From Siphonodentalium dalli (lineage: Eukaryota > Mollusca > Scaphopoda > Gadilida > Siphonodentaliidae): a stretch of DNA of 64,000 nucleotides. The stretch spans positions 52,622,760-52,686,759 of the forward strand of contig CP136069.1 of assembly GCA_032622095.1 (NCBI GenBank), given 5' to 3'. The translations under genes and the position numbers were made by a program. Numbering within the stretch: the stretch's first letter is position 1; each line of letters begins with the position of its first letter. The notes under the pieces were generated by a model. It had not been told where the DNA came from and did no database searches. It was given only the letters and a program-made list of their open reading frames with translations. Of this stretch, positions 11,861 to 25,082 are shown piece by piece.

Positions 11861-13090
11861 CGTGTTTGCATGCGTTTGTTCATCGGGTTGTTTTGTCCAA
11901 GAAATTTTGCGGTGGTTTGCAACATCTATATACTGTATAACATTGTTGCAAATAGTATCCTTCTAACAATTCCAATCATGAAGTTTACCACTCGAGTCGG
12001 GGGACATGTGGTCTGCGACCTTTTATTTGAAGTTTTATTGGCTATCATCCATTGCGGTACATGTACAGTCTCTAATTAGTCAAAGGAATAAGTGAATCAA
12101 GACTTTCTTAGATAGTTTGGAAGACCACTTTATATTTTCGTTTCAACTGTATTTACATTCCGTATTTTTATATGAATATATGAAGCATAGATGTACAGGT
12201 AGTTAAATGTCATAATTTGTCGTTCTTTATATCAGATTAAATTAGTTTATATCCATTACAAAGTTCACCCTACATTTTATGTATCTGGGAAGGTATAACA
12301 ACCCATGCTTACTATGGGCAATAAAAATAAAACCCTCGCTCCCTAATTGATTTTCAAAACAAATTGCCTGTGAATCAAATATCTTTTTTTGTGTGGCCTT
12401 AGGTAATGCAGTGAATATGAACACATGCTTGGATTCATTGTGTGACTTTGTATTTGACAAAATAAGACCAAATAAATAGAGGATATTGCCACGAATGAAA
12501 ATAAACATTTGTCTTGTTCATGAATGACACAATTATTGTAATCCAATAACAAAAATTAGGTATTCTTTTTATTATATGCGTTTCCATAGAAATTTGCTAT
12601 TTACAACAATAAATGTTCTCCCAAATCGCCTTTTATCAATGTATCAAAGCCAACTGCTGATCGCTGCCAGTTCACTTCACCATCCACAGAATAAAAGAAA
12701 TATAAAATAGACTTTTATTACAACTATAATAATAACAGTAAAGGATAACTCTACTGATTCGAGAATATTTTGAAATAGTTTGGTAGCGCATTGGTACACA
12801 CAAATTAATCTATCTCTCACGCAGTGTGAAAGTGAAAACTTCTTTATACCATCCTGGGGGATATAATTATAAATCACTGTTAAGCGTATAATAAATAAAA
12901 ATACCATGTTCTCAGTGAGGCACCTCCCTCTTCATCTGAAGAGAGCATCATCACTAGGGCGAATATATGCATGAGCCATTGATGCGATGTAGGTGGGGAT
13001 GTAACCATGATTGAAGTAATTTAAAATATATATATAATTTAATATATCCAGCTAGCAACTAAATGAATACTCTGTGCTATTGTTCACACT

Positions 13091-13467
13091 CAAGTCTGCA
13101 GATAGTGTGTATGTCATTTGCAGAATGAGGTCCCCAGCAGGTGAATTTAGTGACTCTATCCGGCATAGTGGGCTAGCATCATCAAATTCACCCTCTGGGG
13201 ACCTCATTTTCTGGGAAGTATCTATAATCCCAAATTAACATTGTTTTTAGTTACTTTTTCCCTTCTCTTCTGTTTCTATATCCCCTAATTTGCAGAAGAT
13301 AGAATGCATGATTGAGGTGACTAATGGGTGAACATCACCAACTTCAACTGGGGAACTTCAATCTGATCCTAGGTCTCCCATAGCAGTTAGGGCCTAATTA
13401 GAATGGGGTCCCCAGAGGGTGAATTTGGGGATGCTAGCAAATGTCAGACACACTAAATTCAGGCTTG
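13091..13467. mobile_element. GAGGTCCCCAG-family (D) inverted-repeat element, long form
   Basis: It starts CAAGTCTGCAGATAGTGTGT and ends near ATTCAGGCTTG. It contains GAGGTCCCCAGCAGGTGAAT, a hairpin, a unique middle (TCTATATCCCCTAATTTGCA) and a second degraded hairpin. Confidence 0.8.
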
Positions 13468-14198
13468 TTTGCATGATCAGACGAGAAAAACAGTAATTTC
13501 CTCAATGTCACGTCATCGGATGATATGTTACAAGTCAATATATAGCTCAAAACTGCCAGCAAATTAGATTTTATTCCTATAGATCTAGTTAAATTGTAAT
13601 TTAGAACAATACATCTTCAACATCCTGTTCTTTTGTATTCATAAAAATTCAAAGACGGCCGATTCATAAATATTCAAATCATATGACCGAATCGACTCAA
13701 ATAAAATCTACAGCCCGATTCGCGATTAGATTCAAATCAGCAGCCCGATTCCGTTAGCATACATATGGCAATTATAATAACCAAGGATTTAAAATTTTAT
13801 CTCATGAATCAAGGCATTTTAAGATTAGAAAATTGTAATTCTGATAATGGTTAGATTTAATCTTGAAGACTGAAGAATGCATAATCTGTTTTCTGTAAAC
13901 TGTCGTGGCTCTTTATTAGATAATCTTACAATCCACATGGCATGCTGTAATTTCTAACTATGTTGGTTCTAAATTATTCAAAATATTAAAGACATATTAT
14001 TATTTATTTTTAACAATGACTCTGTTTTCTGCCTATTTTGATATAAAATTTATGAAAGTAACTTATTTTGGCATGATTCTTTGTTATTCCGTTCTGAACA
14101 CATCAGTGGAGTGTTTTACATCACTTTAAAATTGGGAATGAAAAAAGTGCATCTCTTTATTTTCGAGCCATGTCAAATATTGGAAACGAAATGATAAC

Positions 14199-14645
14199 CA
14201 AGCCTGTAAATATTGTGTCTGACATTTGCAGAATGAGGTCCCCAGAGGGTGAATTTGGTGACGCTATCCCGCAAAGCGGGTTAGCATTACCAAATCCACC
14301 CTCTGGGGACCTCATTCTGCTTAGGCCTCATCTTCTGGGAATTATCTATAGTCTCAAATTAACATTGTTTTAAGTTACTTTTTTTCCTTTTTTGGAAGTT
14401 TATGTATCCCCTAATTTGCAGAAGATAAAATGCATAATCGAGGTGACTAATGGGTGAACATCATCAACTTCAACTGAGGAAATTTAATCCGATCCTAGGT
14501 CTCTCATAGCAGTTGAGGCCTAAGCAGAATGAGGTCCCCAGATGGTGAATTTGGTGATGCTAGCCCACTGTGTGGGATAGCATCACTAAATTCACCCTCT
14601 GGGGACCTCATTCTGCAAATGACAGACACACTATTTGCAGGCTTG
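14199..14645. mobile_element. D-family element, long dimeric form next to an exon
   Basis: It starts CAAGCCTGTAAATATTGTGT and ends TTTGCAGGCTTG. Two hairpins, each built from GGTCCCCAGAGGGTGAATTT and complement, flank a unique middle of about 210 bp. It ends 24 nt before the exon at 14670, so the acceptor tract is just outside it. Confidence 0.88.
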
Positions 14646-14669
14646 ACAGGATCAATTATATTTTTGTAG

Positions 14670-14842
14670 AGATCATCCAGTCATTTACATTAAAGCACAT
14701 TACGGTGCGGGGACAGGCAAGATTTGGCTTGATAACGTTGTGTGCCGTGGTACGGAGACTAATTTAGGCCAATGTAATAGTAATGGATATGGTAACAACG
14801 ATTGTGATCATACAGAAGATGTCGGTGTTCAATGTCAGCCAA
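14670..14842 (+). CDS. Exon: SRCR domain 3, C-terminal half
   Basis: The acceptor is TATATTTTTGTAG. A nearer CCAG at 14677-14680 was rejected because it breaks the frame. Donor GTAAGT, phase 2 in and phase 1 out. It encodes HYGAGTGKIWLDNVVCRGTE, NLGQC and NDCDHTEDVGVQC, so C5 to C8 are present. The usual Ala of EDAG is Val. Confidence 0.92.
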
Positions 14843-15089
14843 GTAAGTACAAGTACTTAAGAAATGAATGTAGCTTGAGAGTGTTTTATTAGTTATTAGT
14901 TTTCCAAAACTCGACTTATAGTATGATGGGGGACGGTGGGCGGGCGACGGACGGGCGGGCGGGCGGGCGGCGTGTTTTGCTTATAACTTATAAAAATTTG
15001 GTGTGTGAGTACATATCCATGCACGTAAGCTGCAGACAAAAAATCGGGTTCGTCCGCACATTTATTACAGAGTTATGGCCCTTTGAATT

Positions 15090-15560
15090 TTCAGCTCGTT
15101 AGCGCGATAACTTCAACAAACGTTATCCGATTTGATTGAAATTTGGTATATAGGTGTCTCCCAAGAATATCTCGGTTGAGTTCGAAAACCGGCATCGTCC
15201 GATCAAATTTGATAGAGTTATGGCCCTTAATTAGTCATTTTTTACGAATTTTCAGCTTGTTAGCGCGATAACTTCAACAAACGTTATCCGATTTGATTGA
15301 AATTTGGTATATAGGTGTCTCCCAAGAATATCTCGGTCGAGTTCGAAAACCGGCCAGGTCCGATAAAATTTGATAGAGTTATGGCCCTTAATTAGTCATT
15401 TTCACGAATTTTCAGCTTGTTAGCGCGATAACTTCAACAAACGTCCTCCGATTTGTTTAAAATTTGGAATAGACATACTTGCCAAGAATATTTCGGATGA
15501 GTTCGAAAACCAGCCTGGCCCTATAAAATTTGATGGAGTTATGGCCCTTAATTAGTCATT
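15090..15560. repeat. Three-copy ~156-bp tandem repeat (GCGATAACTTCAACAAACG type)
   Basis: Units begin near 15090, 15248 and 15404 and share TTAGCGCGATAACTTCAACA, AAATTTGG(T/A)AT and GAGTTATGGCCCTTAATTAG. A GGGC-rich head lies just upstream. The same unit logic appears at 26570-27290 and 56530-57200. Confidence 0.88.
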
Positions 15561-16156
15561 TTTCGATTTTACCTATTAATTAGTCTACCGATACTGATGC
15601 ACACCAATTGGCGGTAGCCACCGGCGGTAAGCCACCGAAAACGAGACACAGCATCTCTGATGCCACCTCTTGTTGAAGAGCATATCGCTGTTCCTCAAAA
15701 ATGTTCACAGGGATTGTGCTGCACTGGCCACAGCAATATACCCCTCAATAAAACCCACTCAAACTACATATCATATATTTATATAGCTTTTTCATTATTA
15801 AAAATGCATAATCTGGAGTCGAGGAACCCACCTATCAAAGCTCAGAGTTTTTAGATATCGATTTTTGAAATCTATTATTTTTCATGAGATTTATTAGGCT
15901 TTCTTGATAATAAGGCCAAATTTTGTCAAACGACATGTTGATAAATAAAATGCTTCGGCAATTTTATACTATAGATGACAGTGGTTAGCATTATTTTTGG
16001 GTAATTAAACGATTCTGATAACTGAAGCAGCATTTCTAAAAATGTTGTTGTTGTTGGAATTATTATATGGGGACCATCGAATCGGACTGAATACCTTTAA
16101 TTTCTATAAACTCAGTTGATTTTTTTCTGAAATATGTCTGCAGTTTGGATATTATA

Positions 16157-16369
16157 CAGTAAAGCTCTTAGTAATCAATTCCTTAACCACAGCAGAATTA
16201 TGGGTAATTTTTCAGGATTTAGTCGGAAATATGGCTTGTTGCCATTCATCGGAAAGCTCTCGCTGAGAACTTTCCGATGAATGGCAACAAGCCCTATTTC
16301 CGACTAAATCCTGAAAAGTTACCCATAATTCTGCTGTGGTTAAGGAGTCGATTATTTGAGGCATTACTG
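16157..16369. mobile_element. Tc1/mariner-like MITE E, full-length hairpin copy
   Basis: It lies between TA dinucleotides, with termini CAGTAAAGCTCTTAGTAATC and ...GGCATTACTG. The arms carry TTAACCACAGCAGAATTATG and GGAAATATGGCTTGTTGCCA with near-perfect complements, so the whole 213 bp can fold into one hairpin. TA duplication and CAGT termini fit the Tc1/mariner group. No open frame. Confidence 0.9.
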
Positions 16370-16730
16370 TACCATGTACTATTCTACCTGTGAAGTATCG
16401 TACGATTAGTCTATGTATCACACTTAAAACACAGAACTGCACAGGTGTGTGAAGGAGATGAACTTTATTGCACATGTAATGCAAGTTGCAACTCGAGCCA
16501 GATGGTGTCAGTAACATTGCACCACAACAACTCATGCGATAAAGTTTATTACATGATCCTACCCTTATTCCATTTAATAGACCCATTCTATAATTGTGAT
16601 ATGCCAAAGGCTCGGTCCAGACCTAATTTACTGGACTCATTTTGGAAATTACGCTATAAACTGGGGACGAGTTGTAGATCCTCTGTCAATGTGTCATACG
16701 TAATAAAGTGTTTGCTCTTTGTCATTTCAG

Positions 16731-16893
16731 CTGGTCATGCGACTACAAATGTGAGAGTGAGGCTGGCTGGAGGTCGGTCAATCCATGAGGGGCGTGTTGA
16801 AGTCCTCCACAACAACACTTGGGGGACAATATGTGATGATTACTGGAGCGACCAGGATGCTGCGGTCGTCTGCAAAATGCTTCATTTTCCAAC
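16731..16893 (+). CDS. Exon: SRCR domain 4, N-terminal half
   Basis: Acceptor CTTTGTCATTTCAG, donor GTACGT, phase 1 in and phase 2 out. It encodes [27 protein letters not shown] and [13 protein letters not shown]2 and C3 are present, with an NNT sequon before WGT. The usual LGF is LHF. A TTAA transposon starts 12 nt after the exon, just past the donor. Confidence 0.93.
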
Positions 16894-16909
16894 GTACGTC
16901 TGCTTTTAA

Positions 16910-17057
16910 CCCATCCATGACTGGAGCTTTTTGCAAAAAAACCTGTGCCAAGCATTCTCTTATATATGCGAGTCTCCCATAGGAAGCCTCGCATATATAA
17001 GAGAATACATTGTCCTAACAATATTTAGGCACCAATGCAGCTTCCTTCATAAAAGGG
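16910..17057. mobile_element. TTAA-family C hairpin MITE
   Basis: TTAA on both sides (16906-16909 and 17058-17061), with the core AGCATTCTCTTATATATGCGA and its complement inside. It sits 12 nt after the SRCR exon ending at 16893. Confidence 0.85.
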
Positions 17058-17203
17058 TTAATAATTATTCCACATTGTAATTCAAGTTGATGTATTGCCC
17101 TTAAAATAGATACATCCGTTAAAACCACCATAAACAGTAAGAATATTAAAATATAGACAGATTTTGTTAAATATCGCATAAATGGTGTCAGACCGGTTTT
17201 CCG

Positions 17204-18378
17204 AAGACCTATTACTACGAAGGCCCACAGCTCCGAAGACCCGATTCTCCGACGGCCCACAACTCCGAATACCCGATTCTCCGACGGCCCACAACTCCGA
17301 AGACCCGATTCTCCGACGGCCCATAACTCCGAAGATCCGATTCTCCGAAAGCCCATAACTCCGAAGGGCCGATTCTCCGAAGACCTATAACTCCGAAGGG
17401 CCGATTCTCCGACGGCCCATAACTCCGAAGGTCCGATTCTCCGAAGGTCCGATTCTCCGAAGATTTTGTTTTATCGGGGTATTATCGTTTACTAAATAGT
17501 GTACAGTCCAGTGGCGAAGCCAAGGGGTCCCAAAATTCCCACTGCCCCCATTAAACCTCTACTTGCTATTTCAGACAATATGGGCCCCTACCAAAACATG
17601 TCCAATGTCATGTAAACGCCCGGAAATCGTTCATGGGGCATCAAAATATTCAAACTTTTCCTACTGCCCCCCACAGGCTAAATGGGAATCCCGGCCCGCC
17701 ACTGACTATACACCAGATACTATAACGTTACGTTGGCCCATGAGATGCCAGAGTAAAATGTACAGGGGTGAACGGGGAAGAACTTGTCGCCCCTGTGCAT
17801 GTTAGGCTATTCTGACATTCTTGCAGCGTTTCGTTATAATATACCCGGTGCACACCAGTGGCGGAGCCAGGGTTCCCATTTAGGGGTGCACATTAATTAG
17901 CATATGTGGGGGATATGTGGGGGATATATCATGCATATGATATGCCGAAAGTATATCACGAAGGCCTGGTCCGGGGGCTCCCCTGGGCAGGAACACTGTG
18001 AATATTTGAATGCCTAGGAGGGATTTCCTGATGTTTACATGACATTTGACATGTTTTTTGGGGGCGGTCTTCCCTCGGGCCCCATTGACCCCGCCACTGG
18101 ACTGTACACTATTTAATAAGCGATAAAACGTGATCTTCGGAGAATCGGACCTTCGGAGAATCGGACCTTCGGAGAATCGGCCCTTCGGAGTTATAGACCT
18201 TCGGAGTTATGGGCGTTCGGAGTTATAGGCCTTCGGAGTTATGGGCTTTCGGAGTTATGGGTCTTCGAAGTTATGGGATTTCGGAGAATCGGGACTTCGG
18301 AGTTATGGGCTTTCGGAGAATCGGGGCGTCGGAGAATCTGACCTTCGGAGAATCGGACCTTCGGAGTTATGGGTCTTC
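17204..18378. mobile_element. Composite foldback element with minisatellite arms
   Basis: The left arm is an array of CTCCGAAGGCCCATAA / GATTCTCCGAAGG words (17204-17465). The right arm (18133-18378) is its inverse (CTTCGGAGAATCGG / CTTCGGAGTTATGGG). Inside each array lies a matching unique part ending in ACTAAATAGTGTACAGTCCA and its complement, then CAGTGGCG(A/G)AGCCA-type ends. About 1.2 kb, no long frame. Left and right arrays differ in unit number and order. Confidence 0.85.
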
Positions 18379-18491
18379 GGAAAAACGCTACGTAACCGCA
18401 TAAATAGCTCATTTTTGTGAAGATCGTATGTGGTGTCTGAGTAAACAAAAGCCATGTTATGTTACTGTAAGGTACATAATGAGGTAATGAA

Positions 18492-18655
18492 ATAAGCAAA
18501 ACACTCAACTACGGGGATATCCCACTGTACCATGTTGTTTACAACATACCATTATTGCTCTCGTTAATCCGCGTCCCTCAATATTTCGGTGTTGAATGGG
18601 TCACAGTGAATCAATCTCACCAAAAAATAACCATGGTGTTGAGTGTTTTGCTTAT
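18492..18655. mobile_element. Foldback element, 164 bp
   Basis: ATAAGCAAAACACTCAAC at left is matched by GTTGAGTGTTTTGCTTAT at right. The next bases pair imperfectly. Confidence 0.7.
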
Positions 18656-21600
18656 TGCACACTCTGTATGTGCTGTATATAAATAAATGCTCAGCGTGGA
18701 TAATATCCTATTCATACTATCATACTATACTATCTATTATATATTTTGGAAGATCTGTCTGTCTGTGTATCTGTGGTCTGTGTGTGTGTTCGCGATGAAC
18801 TCGAAAACGGCTGACCCGATTTCGATGAAACTTCGTATGTGAGGCTACTATCGGTCGGGAAGTGGCATAGACATATTAATTTTCAGATCCGAAGTCAACT
18901 TTTCACGTGCCGAGGTCAAATCTGTTTTTCGCCGTTTTGCGCTAATATATTTCAGTTCGGTGCTCACAAATCGATTCGATATAGCGCGAATAATAAATTG
19001 CCAGTCATATAATTTGCACGGTTAGAATCTGTGGCGCTTCATGATGTATCACACGCCTGTGTACGTTTAAAGTTTCTACCTTAATTATCGGGAAGAACGC
19101 AGGACCATGCTTCGCTCATCGAAAAACATTCCGTAAATATATTACGCCGTCAACAGATCGTGACGTGATCGCGTTTAACTCTTAACCGGCCGATGTCGCG
19201 TTAACTCATCACCGGCCGAGGTATCCGCAAATGACATTGGGCAATATATATATCTCGGAAACGGGTGTAGCTATCGACTTGAAATTTGGTATGTGAATGT
19301 ATCTTGCCCCGGATACAAATTTTATCGGGTCGCCGAGCCCGTGCGACGCCAGCTTCGCGCATGCGCAGACCAGATCTCGGAAACGGGTGGAGCTATCGAC
19401 TTGAAATTTGGTTTTTTAATAGCCCGGACGGGTCACCTTCTAGTTAGTATATATTCGAGAGGAAATTTTCATAATTTGGAAACTTTCATATCTAAATTAT
19501 ATCCTACAACCAAGCCCATCCATGCCTTTAATATAAAATTATACATTGCAATAATCTCTCATTCATTTGGAAGGGTGTCCAGAAAAAATAAGCAGACCAT
19601 AGACATACAAAAAATAAATAATATAAGCGCAGAAGGATTCATTTTCACTGGTGGGAAATGTTCAGATAATAAGTTCAACAAACGACCTATCAGAACATTG
19701 CCTAAGGGAACTACTTGTCAATGAGTATTTAGTACAGAGAGGGTTGTTAAAGTGATGTGAAACATTCTGGTTGGGTGATCAAATAGATATGGAGAATAAT
19801 CTTGCTCAAAGTAGTTATTTTTTACGAATATTGATCCAAATTCACAACATGCACCGTCATTCTTATATATTAATTAAATGCAATGACTTTAGATGGCGAA
19901 ATCGTTTGCGTTAGTTTATCGCCGATTGTTGCGTCCCGATTTAAGGTGTAAATATTTACAATTGAGAATAGTTCAGACGATGTTTTCTATCGAGTGGTAT
20001 GGTCGATTCATTTGAAATTTTCGGTGATCTTAGTAGAATGATACATTCCCCAGGTTGTCTGAGTACTAACTTATAAGTTTATCGCACTCGAACAAGTCCA
20101 TATTATGTCTTTAATGCTCGGAACATTTATCATATCTGTTTACATAACTTACCTTTGGCCAAAACAAAAAGTATTATTTGAGTCTCAGACAATTTTGTTT
20201 GAATCAATGACGGAGGGAGGACTTAAATTTTATTTTTTATTTTTTTGCCCACATCTTAAGCTTGAATTATGATAGCTTCCCTTGTCTATTAATTGAGACC
20301 TCTCCATTGTAACATGTGATCCTATATTTCCTCCAGTGCCTTTCAATTGGAGTTGCAATTAGCATACCAGACTATGATGATCAGATAATCATTTTCTTCA
20401 ATGTAGTCATCTACTTAATATATTATGTCACTATATGTATACATGATAGTAAATCTTCACACATTACGCAGAGATATGTTAAGAGTTCATGTATTTTGCA
20501 ATTATTCTCAATATGTATGGACATGTTTGTAAAAACATACCAAAATAATTTTATTTTATTTTACTTTGTTTTCGTCATAATATCACAAATAGAAATAAAA
20601 CGCAGGCCATTTATTTCAATGGGGTTATGTCTGAGACTATTTTTCCGCCAAGGAGAAGCCCTCAACTGAACTATATGGATTACGTCTCCGGCCTTGTGTC
20701 AATCAGGAGGGTTAAAATTTTATTGCTGTGCCGACCCCACTCACACCCGTGTCCAGATTAGTCTCGCATGAATACACCCGCATTCTATCTATTGTCTAGT
20801 CAGTTTTTATTCCTCCTCGCCAGGACAGGATCGTTTCTATTTTCTCAAGGTTGTATCTTTCTGTGTTGCGAGTTTATCGACTCAATATTTATTGTTGATA
20901 TTACAAACTTGCAATTTATTGTACCCGATAGTTAATTAATATTTCTCGCATCCGAAACGGGAACTTTTTTCGTTTCACTGTATCCGTAATTTGTTTCCAT
21001 GTTTTCTGTTTTCCTCAAGACGGCTTTATCTTCCAACAATTGGAATTAAGATGGCCATCTTGACAATGACTAAAGAAGCACATAGCTTACTTGTGGCAAA
21101 ACCACATAGTGCATATTGTGCCACACATACGGCGTGATGACTATCATGACTTACAATTGAGGACGCAATGTAGTACGGTATGCGATATCTCCTAATTTCG
21201 TGCTACACGTGTTTCACTTTACATAAGTTTCCGTCGACTCGCTTCGGTTATTTCGTAAGTTCCGTTGCTTTGTATCCTAATGTATACTGCCAACTCATAC
21301 ATGGCACTGCTCTGTTAATTCGCAGAAAGTTGCACAGGACAGCCATATCCTCCTTTGTAATAATTTACATGAATAAATACGAAAGATGGTACTTGTTATC
21401 ACTATCAGATGACAATTCACATTTCTTTCGACTGAGCGATCTGTAACATTGTTTTCACGATCAATACCTGCGAATCTACGCCCGCCAGTATGTATGAGCG
21501 CGTGGTCTTGTTAGACACATGGCAAATGTAATAACACATTACATCGACTTCAAGGTATTTAGAAAATTCTGCCTTGTCTATCACGATTAAATATCATATA

Positions 21601-22904
21601 ACTCATTGTATCATCGGTACAATAGTTACTAACACTCCGTAACAGGGGGATGGTATTCGTTATCACATATATAACCACACTTCAAATTGATGTGTTGTCT
21701 GACGATCTAAATATTGTGTTGCATTCTTTACATCAGGGCCTCATGTATGCTGTCAGAACTGACTACTAGTATGCTTACATATGGTGAACAGTTTTCATCC
21801 CAATACTGACATACTTTGCAGTTTCATCAGTGAATGATAACGGCAAACAGCGAAATAGAAAGAATACATATTGTCACGTGCTCCAGATTCACTGCCAATA
21901 GTCTTTCCAGTAGCGAACATCACTTGGCTCACTAACTTCTATTTCCACATATATCAAAACGATATTCTGCCAAATAGCTTTCACTCGTGTAGGATGCGCA
22001 GTTACATGCAACACATTTATATTGCGCAGAATATCAGAAAGGACTGCATTTGATTGTTACATGTCTAAAGCGAGCTTACATGCGCAGCGTTTATATTGCG
22101 CACATCTACTGCCAATATATTTCCGAAACCGGCCAAGACATGGCTCTTCGTCTATTGTCACATATCCACTGATTATGTGACAAAACGATTCGATACAATC
22201 ATGACGAAAATGAAGGCATTCGTATCTTCACGTCCGCTGTAAGCGCACTTTCCTAACGGAAACCGCCTAGTTCTTGCCTATGTGCATTCGGAATCATCGT
22301 CCTCATATACGAGAAAAGACAGTATCTTACCTGTCATAGCAGGTAAGATCACGTGGCCAGGGGTATAACGTGATTTTATATTAACCTTACTTTATACTCA
22401 ATAACCTAGATTGTATTGTGTTATGTATATTAACCTTGCTTTGTTATAACTAACAGCATGTCTTGCAGTCGAACATGATTCGAATTTGATGGCCACACAC
22501 CGTGCAGGTTGCTCATTCACGGGTGTATTACTTGTTATAGTTGGGTAAGGACATATTAGTCAATGATTACCTACTTTGAGCAACCGTACCAGTCTTTACC
22601 TCGGGCAGGACCAGTTCTGGCCCCCCAGGTCCTGCTACGGCAGTGTGAACCAATGGTAGGCGGGTGCTGCAAGTGGTTGATTCGGGAAACCAATCTTCAC
22701 GGGCGATTGCTCCGGCACCTTTCTCTCAGGTGCCTAATGGTAGTGGCAATACGATTATTAAATTTCGAAAAAATTCACATCGATATACTATTATTCCACA
22801 TAGAGTGAAATTTCCATCAGTATTTTGATTTCGGCCTGGATTCCTGCCACGAAGATCTGTCTATAGGCCACCACAATTATTGGGCACCTGGGAGTAGCCT
22901 TTGG

Positions 22905-24155
22905 CGGCTGTTCTGGGTGGGGAAGACTCGTTGTCACGTGACGCTCTTGCTCTCATAGACATAGCGCACCAGCCAAATGGCCTTCTGACTCTTCCCCATG
23001 GTGCAGTGGCCCACATCATTACAAGATGGGGTCCAGTCGATCCCCTGGAATCGTAATACCTTCGGGATACATCCGGGCCTGCTCCTCCGCCGTCATGTGA
23101 TCATAGTGGTATGTCATCGACATTTATTCCAGTTTGGTCAGGACCACCTGCATTTGGGGGATTCCATGGAAGGGGCTTCCTCTGATCAAATGGCTCATCA
23201 GAACTTATTCCCTCTGGCCTTGGGGGCGCAGCTTGCTGATGCCCCAGAATTTGAGGGGGTGACCTTGGACAGGACATAGCTACTTATCCCAAATGCAAGA
23301 GCATTTGTCTTGCGTCGAACCATTTCAGAGTAGGCCTCTTCCACAGTCTGGTATCCCAACCTGATGCAGCCAATTCTGTTTAGGCTGGCGTCGATCTTGA
23401 CATGCTTCTCTGCATCGCGTGGCGTCGGCAGGTTTGACGACGATGAGCAAGAATCGCGGGTCGACAGTGGGTCACCAGGCACACTGTCGGACGAGGATTC
23501 TGATGTTCCGCTGGTAAGTGATTTTGTACAGGATGAGGATACAGGTTGATATCTTATATTGCTTCATTTAATTCAATAATTTGCGATAAGTACAAGTATT
23601 TTCAGGAAAGATCCAGCACTGTAGCCTTTGGAGGATGTTCTGGGTGGGGAAGTGAAGAGTTGTTGCGTGCCTCCAAGAGCTGCTCCAGCCTTCTGCCTCT
23701 TCCCCACGGTGCAGTGGCCCACATCGATCTCCACAGATGGGGTCCAGCCACTCCCCTGGAATCGTACACCTTCGGGATACCTCTAGGCCACTCCTCCACC
23801 GGTAGGCTGAATGTTCTGGGTGGGGAAGACTTGTTGTTGCGTGCCTCCAAGTGCTGCACCAACCAACCTTCTAACTCTTCCCCATGGTGCTGTGGCCCAG
23901 ATCTCCACAAGATGGGGTCCAATCCCCTGGAATCGTAATACCTTAGGGATACCTCCAGGCCACTCCTTCACCGGTAGGAAAGAAAGGCTGAATGTTCTGG
24001 GTGGGGAAGACTTGTTGCGTGCCTCCAAGAGCTGCACCAACCAGCCTTCTATCTCTTCCCCACGGTGCAGTGGCCCACATCTCCACACGATGGGGTCCAA
24101 TCTCCTGGAATCGTAATACCTTCGTGATACCTCCAGGCCACTCCTTCACCGGTCA
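22905..24155. repeat. ~180-bp tandem repeats inside the DIRS-like element
   Basis: GTTCTGGGTGGGGAAG recurs at about 22911, 23637, 23815 and 23993, followed each time by CCATGGTGCAGTGGCCCACA-like and GATGGGGTCCA-like words. The last three are head to tail; the first stands alone. Both strands stay open for roughly 100 codons, but the frames are low in evidence and I assign no product. Confidence 0.85.
23364..23549 (+). other. Short acidic open frame within the DIRS-like element, unassigned
   Basis: A 61-codon frame is rich in Asp, Glu and Ser (RFDDDEQESRVDSGSPG and LSDEDSDVPLVSDF). It could be a remnant of a gag-like N-terminal part, because it lies in the element's + orientation upstream of the tandem repeats. 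No domain is recognised, and a GTAAGTG after DVPL could be coincidence. Confidence 0.25.
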
Positions 24156-24983
24156 TTTTGCAATTTTGATCATTCTGCTACATTTGATCATTTCGAAATG
24201 TACCCGACACTCGTTATGTGCGCAATCATAGATCACTGATGCTTCTATGCTTGTTCATAAAGTCCTCAGTTGTGTTCTCTAATCCCATATATACTGGTAT
24301 GCAATGATACCTTGGATCATGATGGCGTTCCCTGCTCTCTACATTATACGAGGCTGGAGTACAGATGTGTGGCATGATATAATGAAACCTCATACCTCGC
24401 TATGATATCTGCAGCATATCATTTTTATATCTGGTTTGTGTATCACAGGGAGCAATTTACTTTCGATATCTGATTAGCAAATAATCTCACATTGACATGA
24501 TTAGATAGCATTTTTATAACATCATACATGTATAAAAAATTCCTCGCTATTACCGGTATCCACATTTCAGTGGCAAATCGCGATGCGATTCCAGTTAATT
24601 TGCTCCCTGGTGTATCATAAGCATTCTGATATCTTATGGCATACACAATGACTGCATGTGACATCAGTTCATAATGTGAACTGTCGAGAGAGCGAAGAAG
24701 ATAACAAAGAGAATAGGATGCAGCAAAGTTATACTTGCTCGGTTGTCTCGCTAGCATGAATTATATGGCACTACCTGGGATGTTTATTGTAAAAACAAGG
24801 CGGGGGGCGGTACACATTTGAGCAATGTCGTAATCTGAATTGGGAGCTCTTTCACGTAACATAATCATATCTGATTCATGACTAAATCACATTTACATGA
24901 ATCCTGTTTCGGAAGAGTACATTCCCATCGAATTTGGATATTAATTAACTTTATTGCTCGTGCCTCCTCCTGGGCTTGCATTC

Positions 24984-25082
24984 TAATCCATATAGTTCAG
25001 TTGAGGGCTTCTCCTTGGCGGAAAAATATAATATTTATAAATAATATTACTTTTTCCTTAAGGGAAGCCCGAAACTGAACTA
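24984..25082. repeat. Internal complementary region of the DIRS-like element
   Basis: CAGTTGAGGGCTTCTCCTTG pairs with the left tip, and TCCTTAAGGGAAGCCCGAAA pairs with the right tip. The two halves are fused through an AT-rich overlap, which gives the junction sequence a circular intermediate would have. Confidence 0.88.

Larger units (their letters stand above)
14843..16730. other. Intron between SRCR domains 3 and 4
   Basis: It holds a GC-rich GGGC run (14930-14972), a three-unit tandem array (15090-15560), a complete Tc1/mariner-like MITE (16157-16369) and a foldback remnant (16601-16683) related to 38531-38650. No exon is recognised. Confidence 0.7.

Noticed and set aside
14671-14682. 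Alternative acceptor CCAG at 14680 for SRCR 3 second half
   Set aside because: It would break the phase 2 entry and the frame. The TTTTGTAG acceptor at 14669 keeps both.
16445-16909. Plus-strand frame of 154 codons containing SRCR residues at its end
   Set aside because: Only the part after the CATTTCAG acceptor at 16730 is SRCR. The upstream residues are intronic read-through across repeat DNA.
23602-24149. Overlapping frames of about 100 codons on both strands
   Set aside because: They come from the 180-bp tandem repeats in the DIRS-like element. Both strands are equally open, which argues against a real protein.
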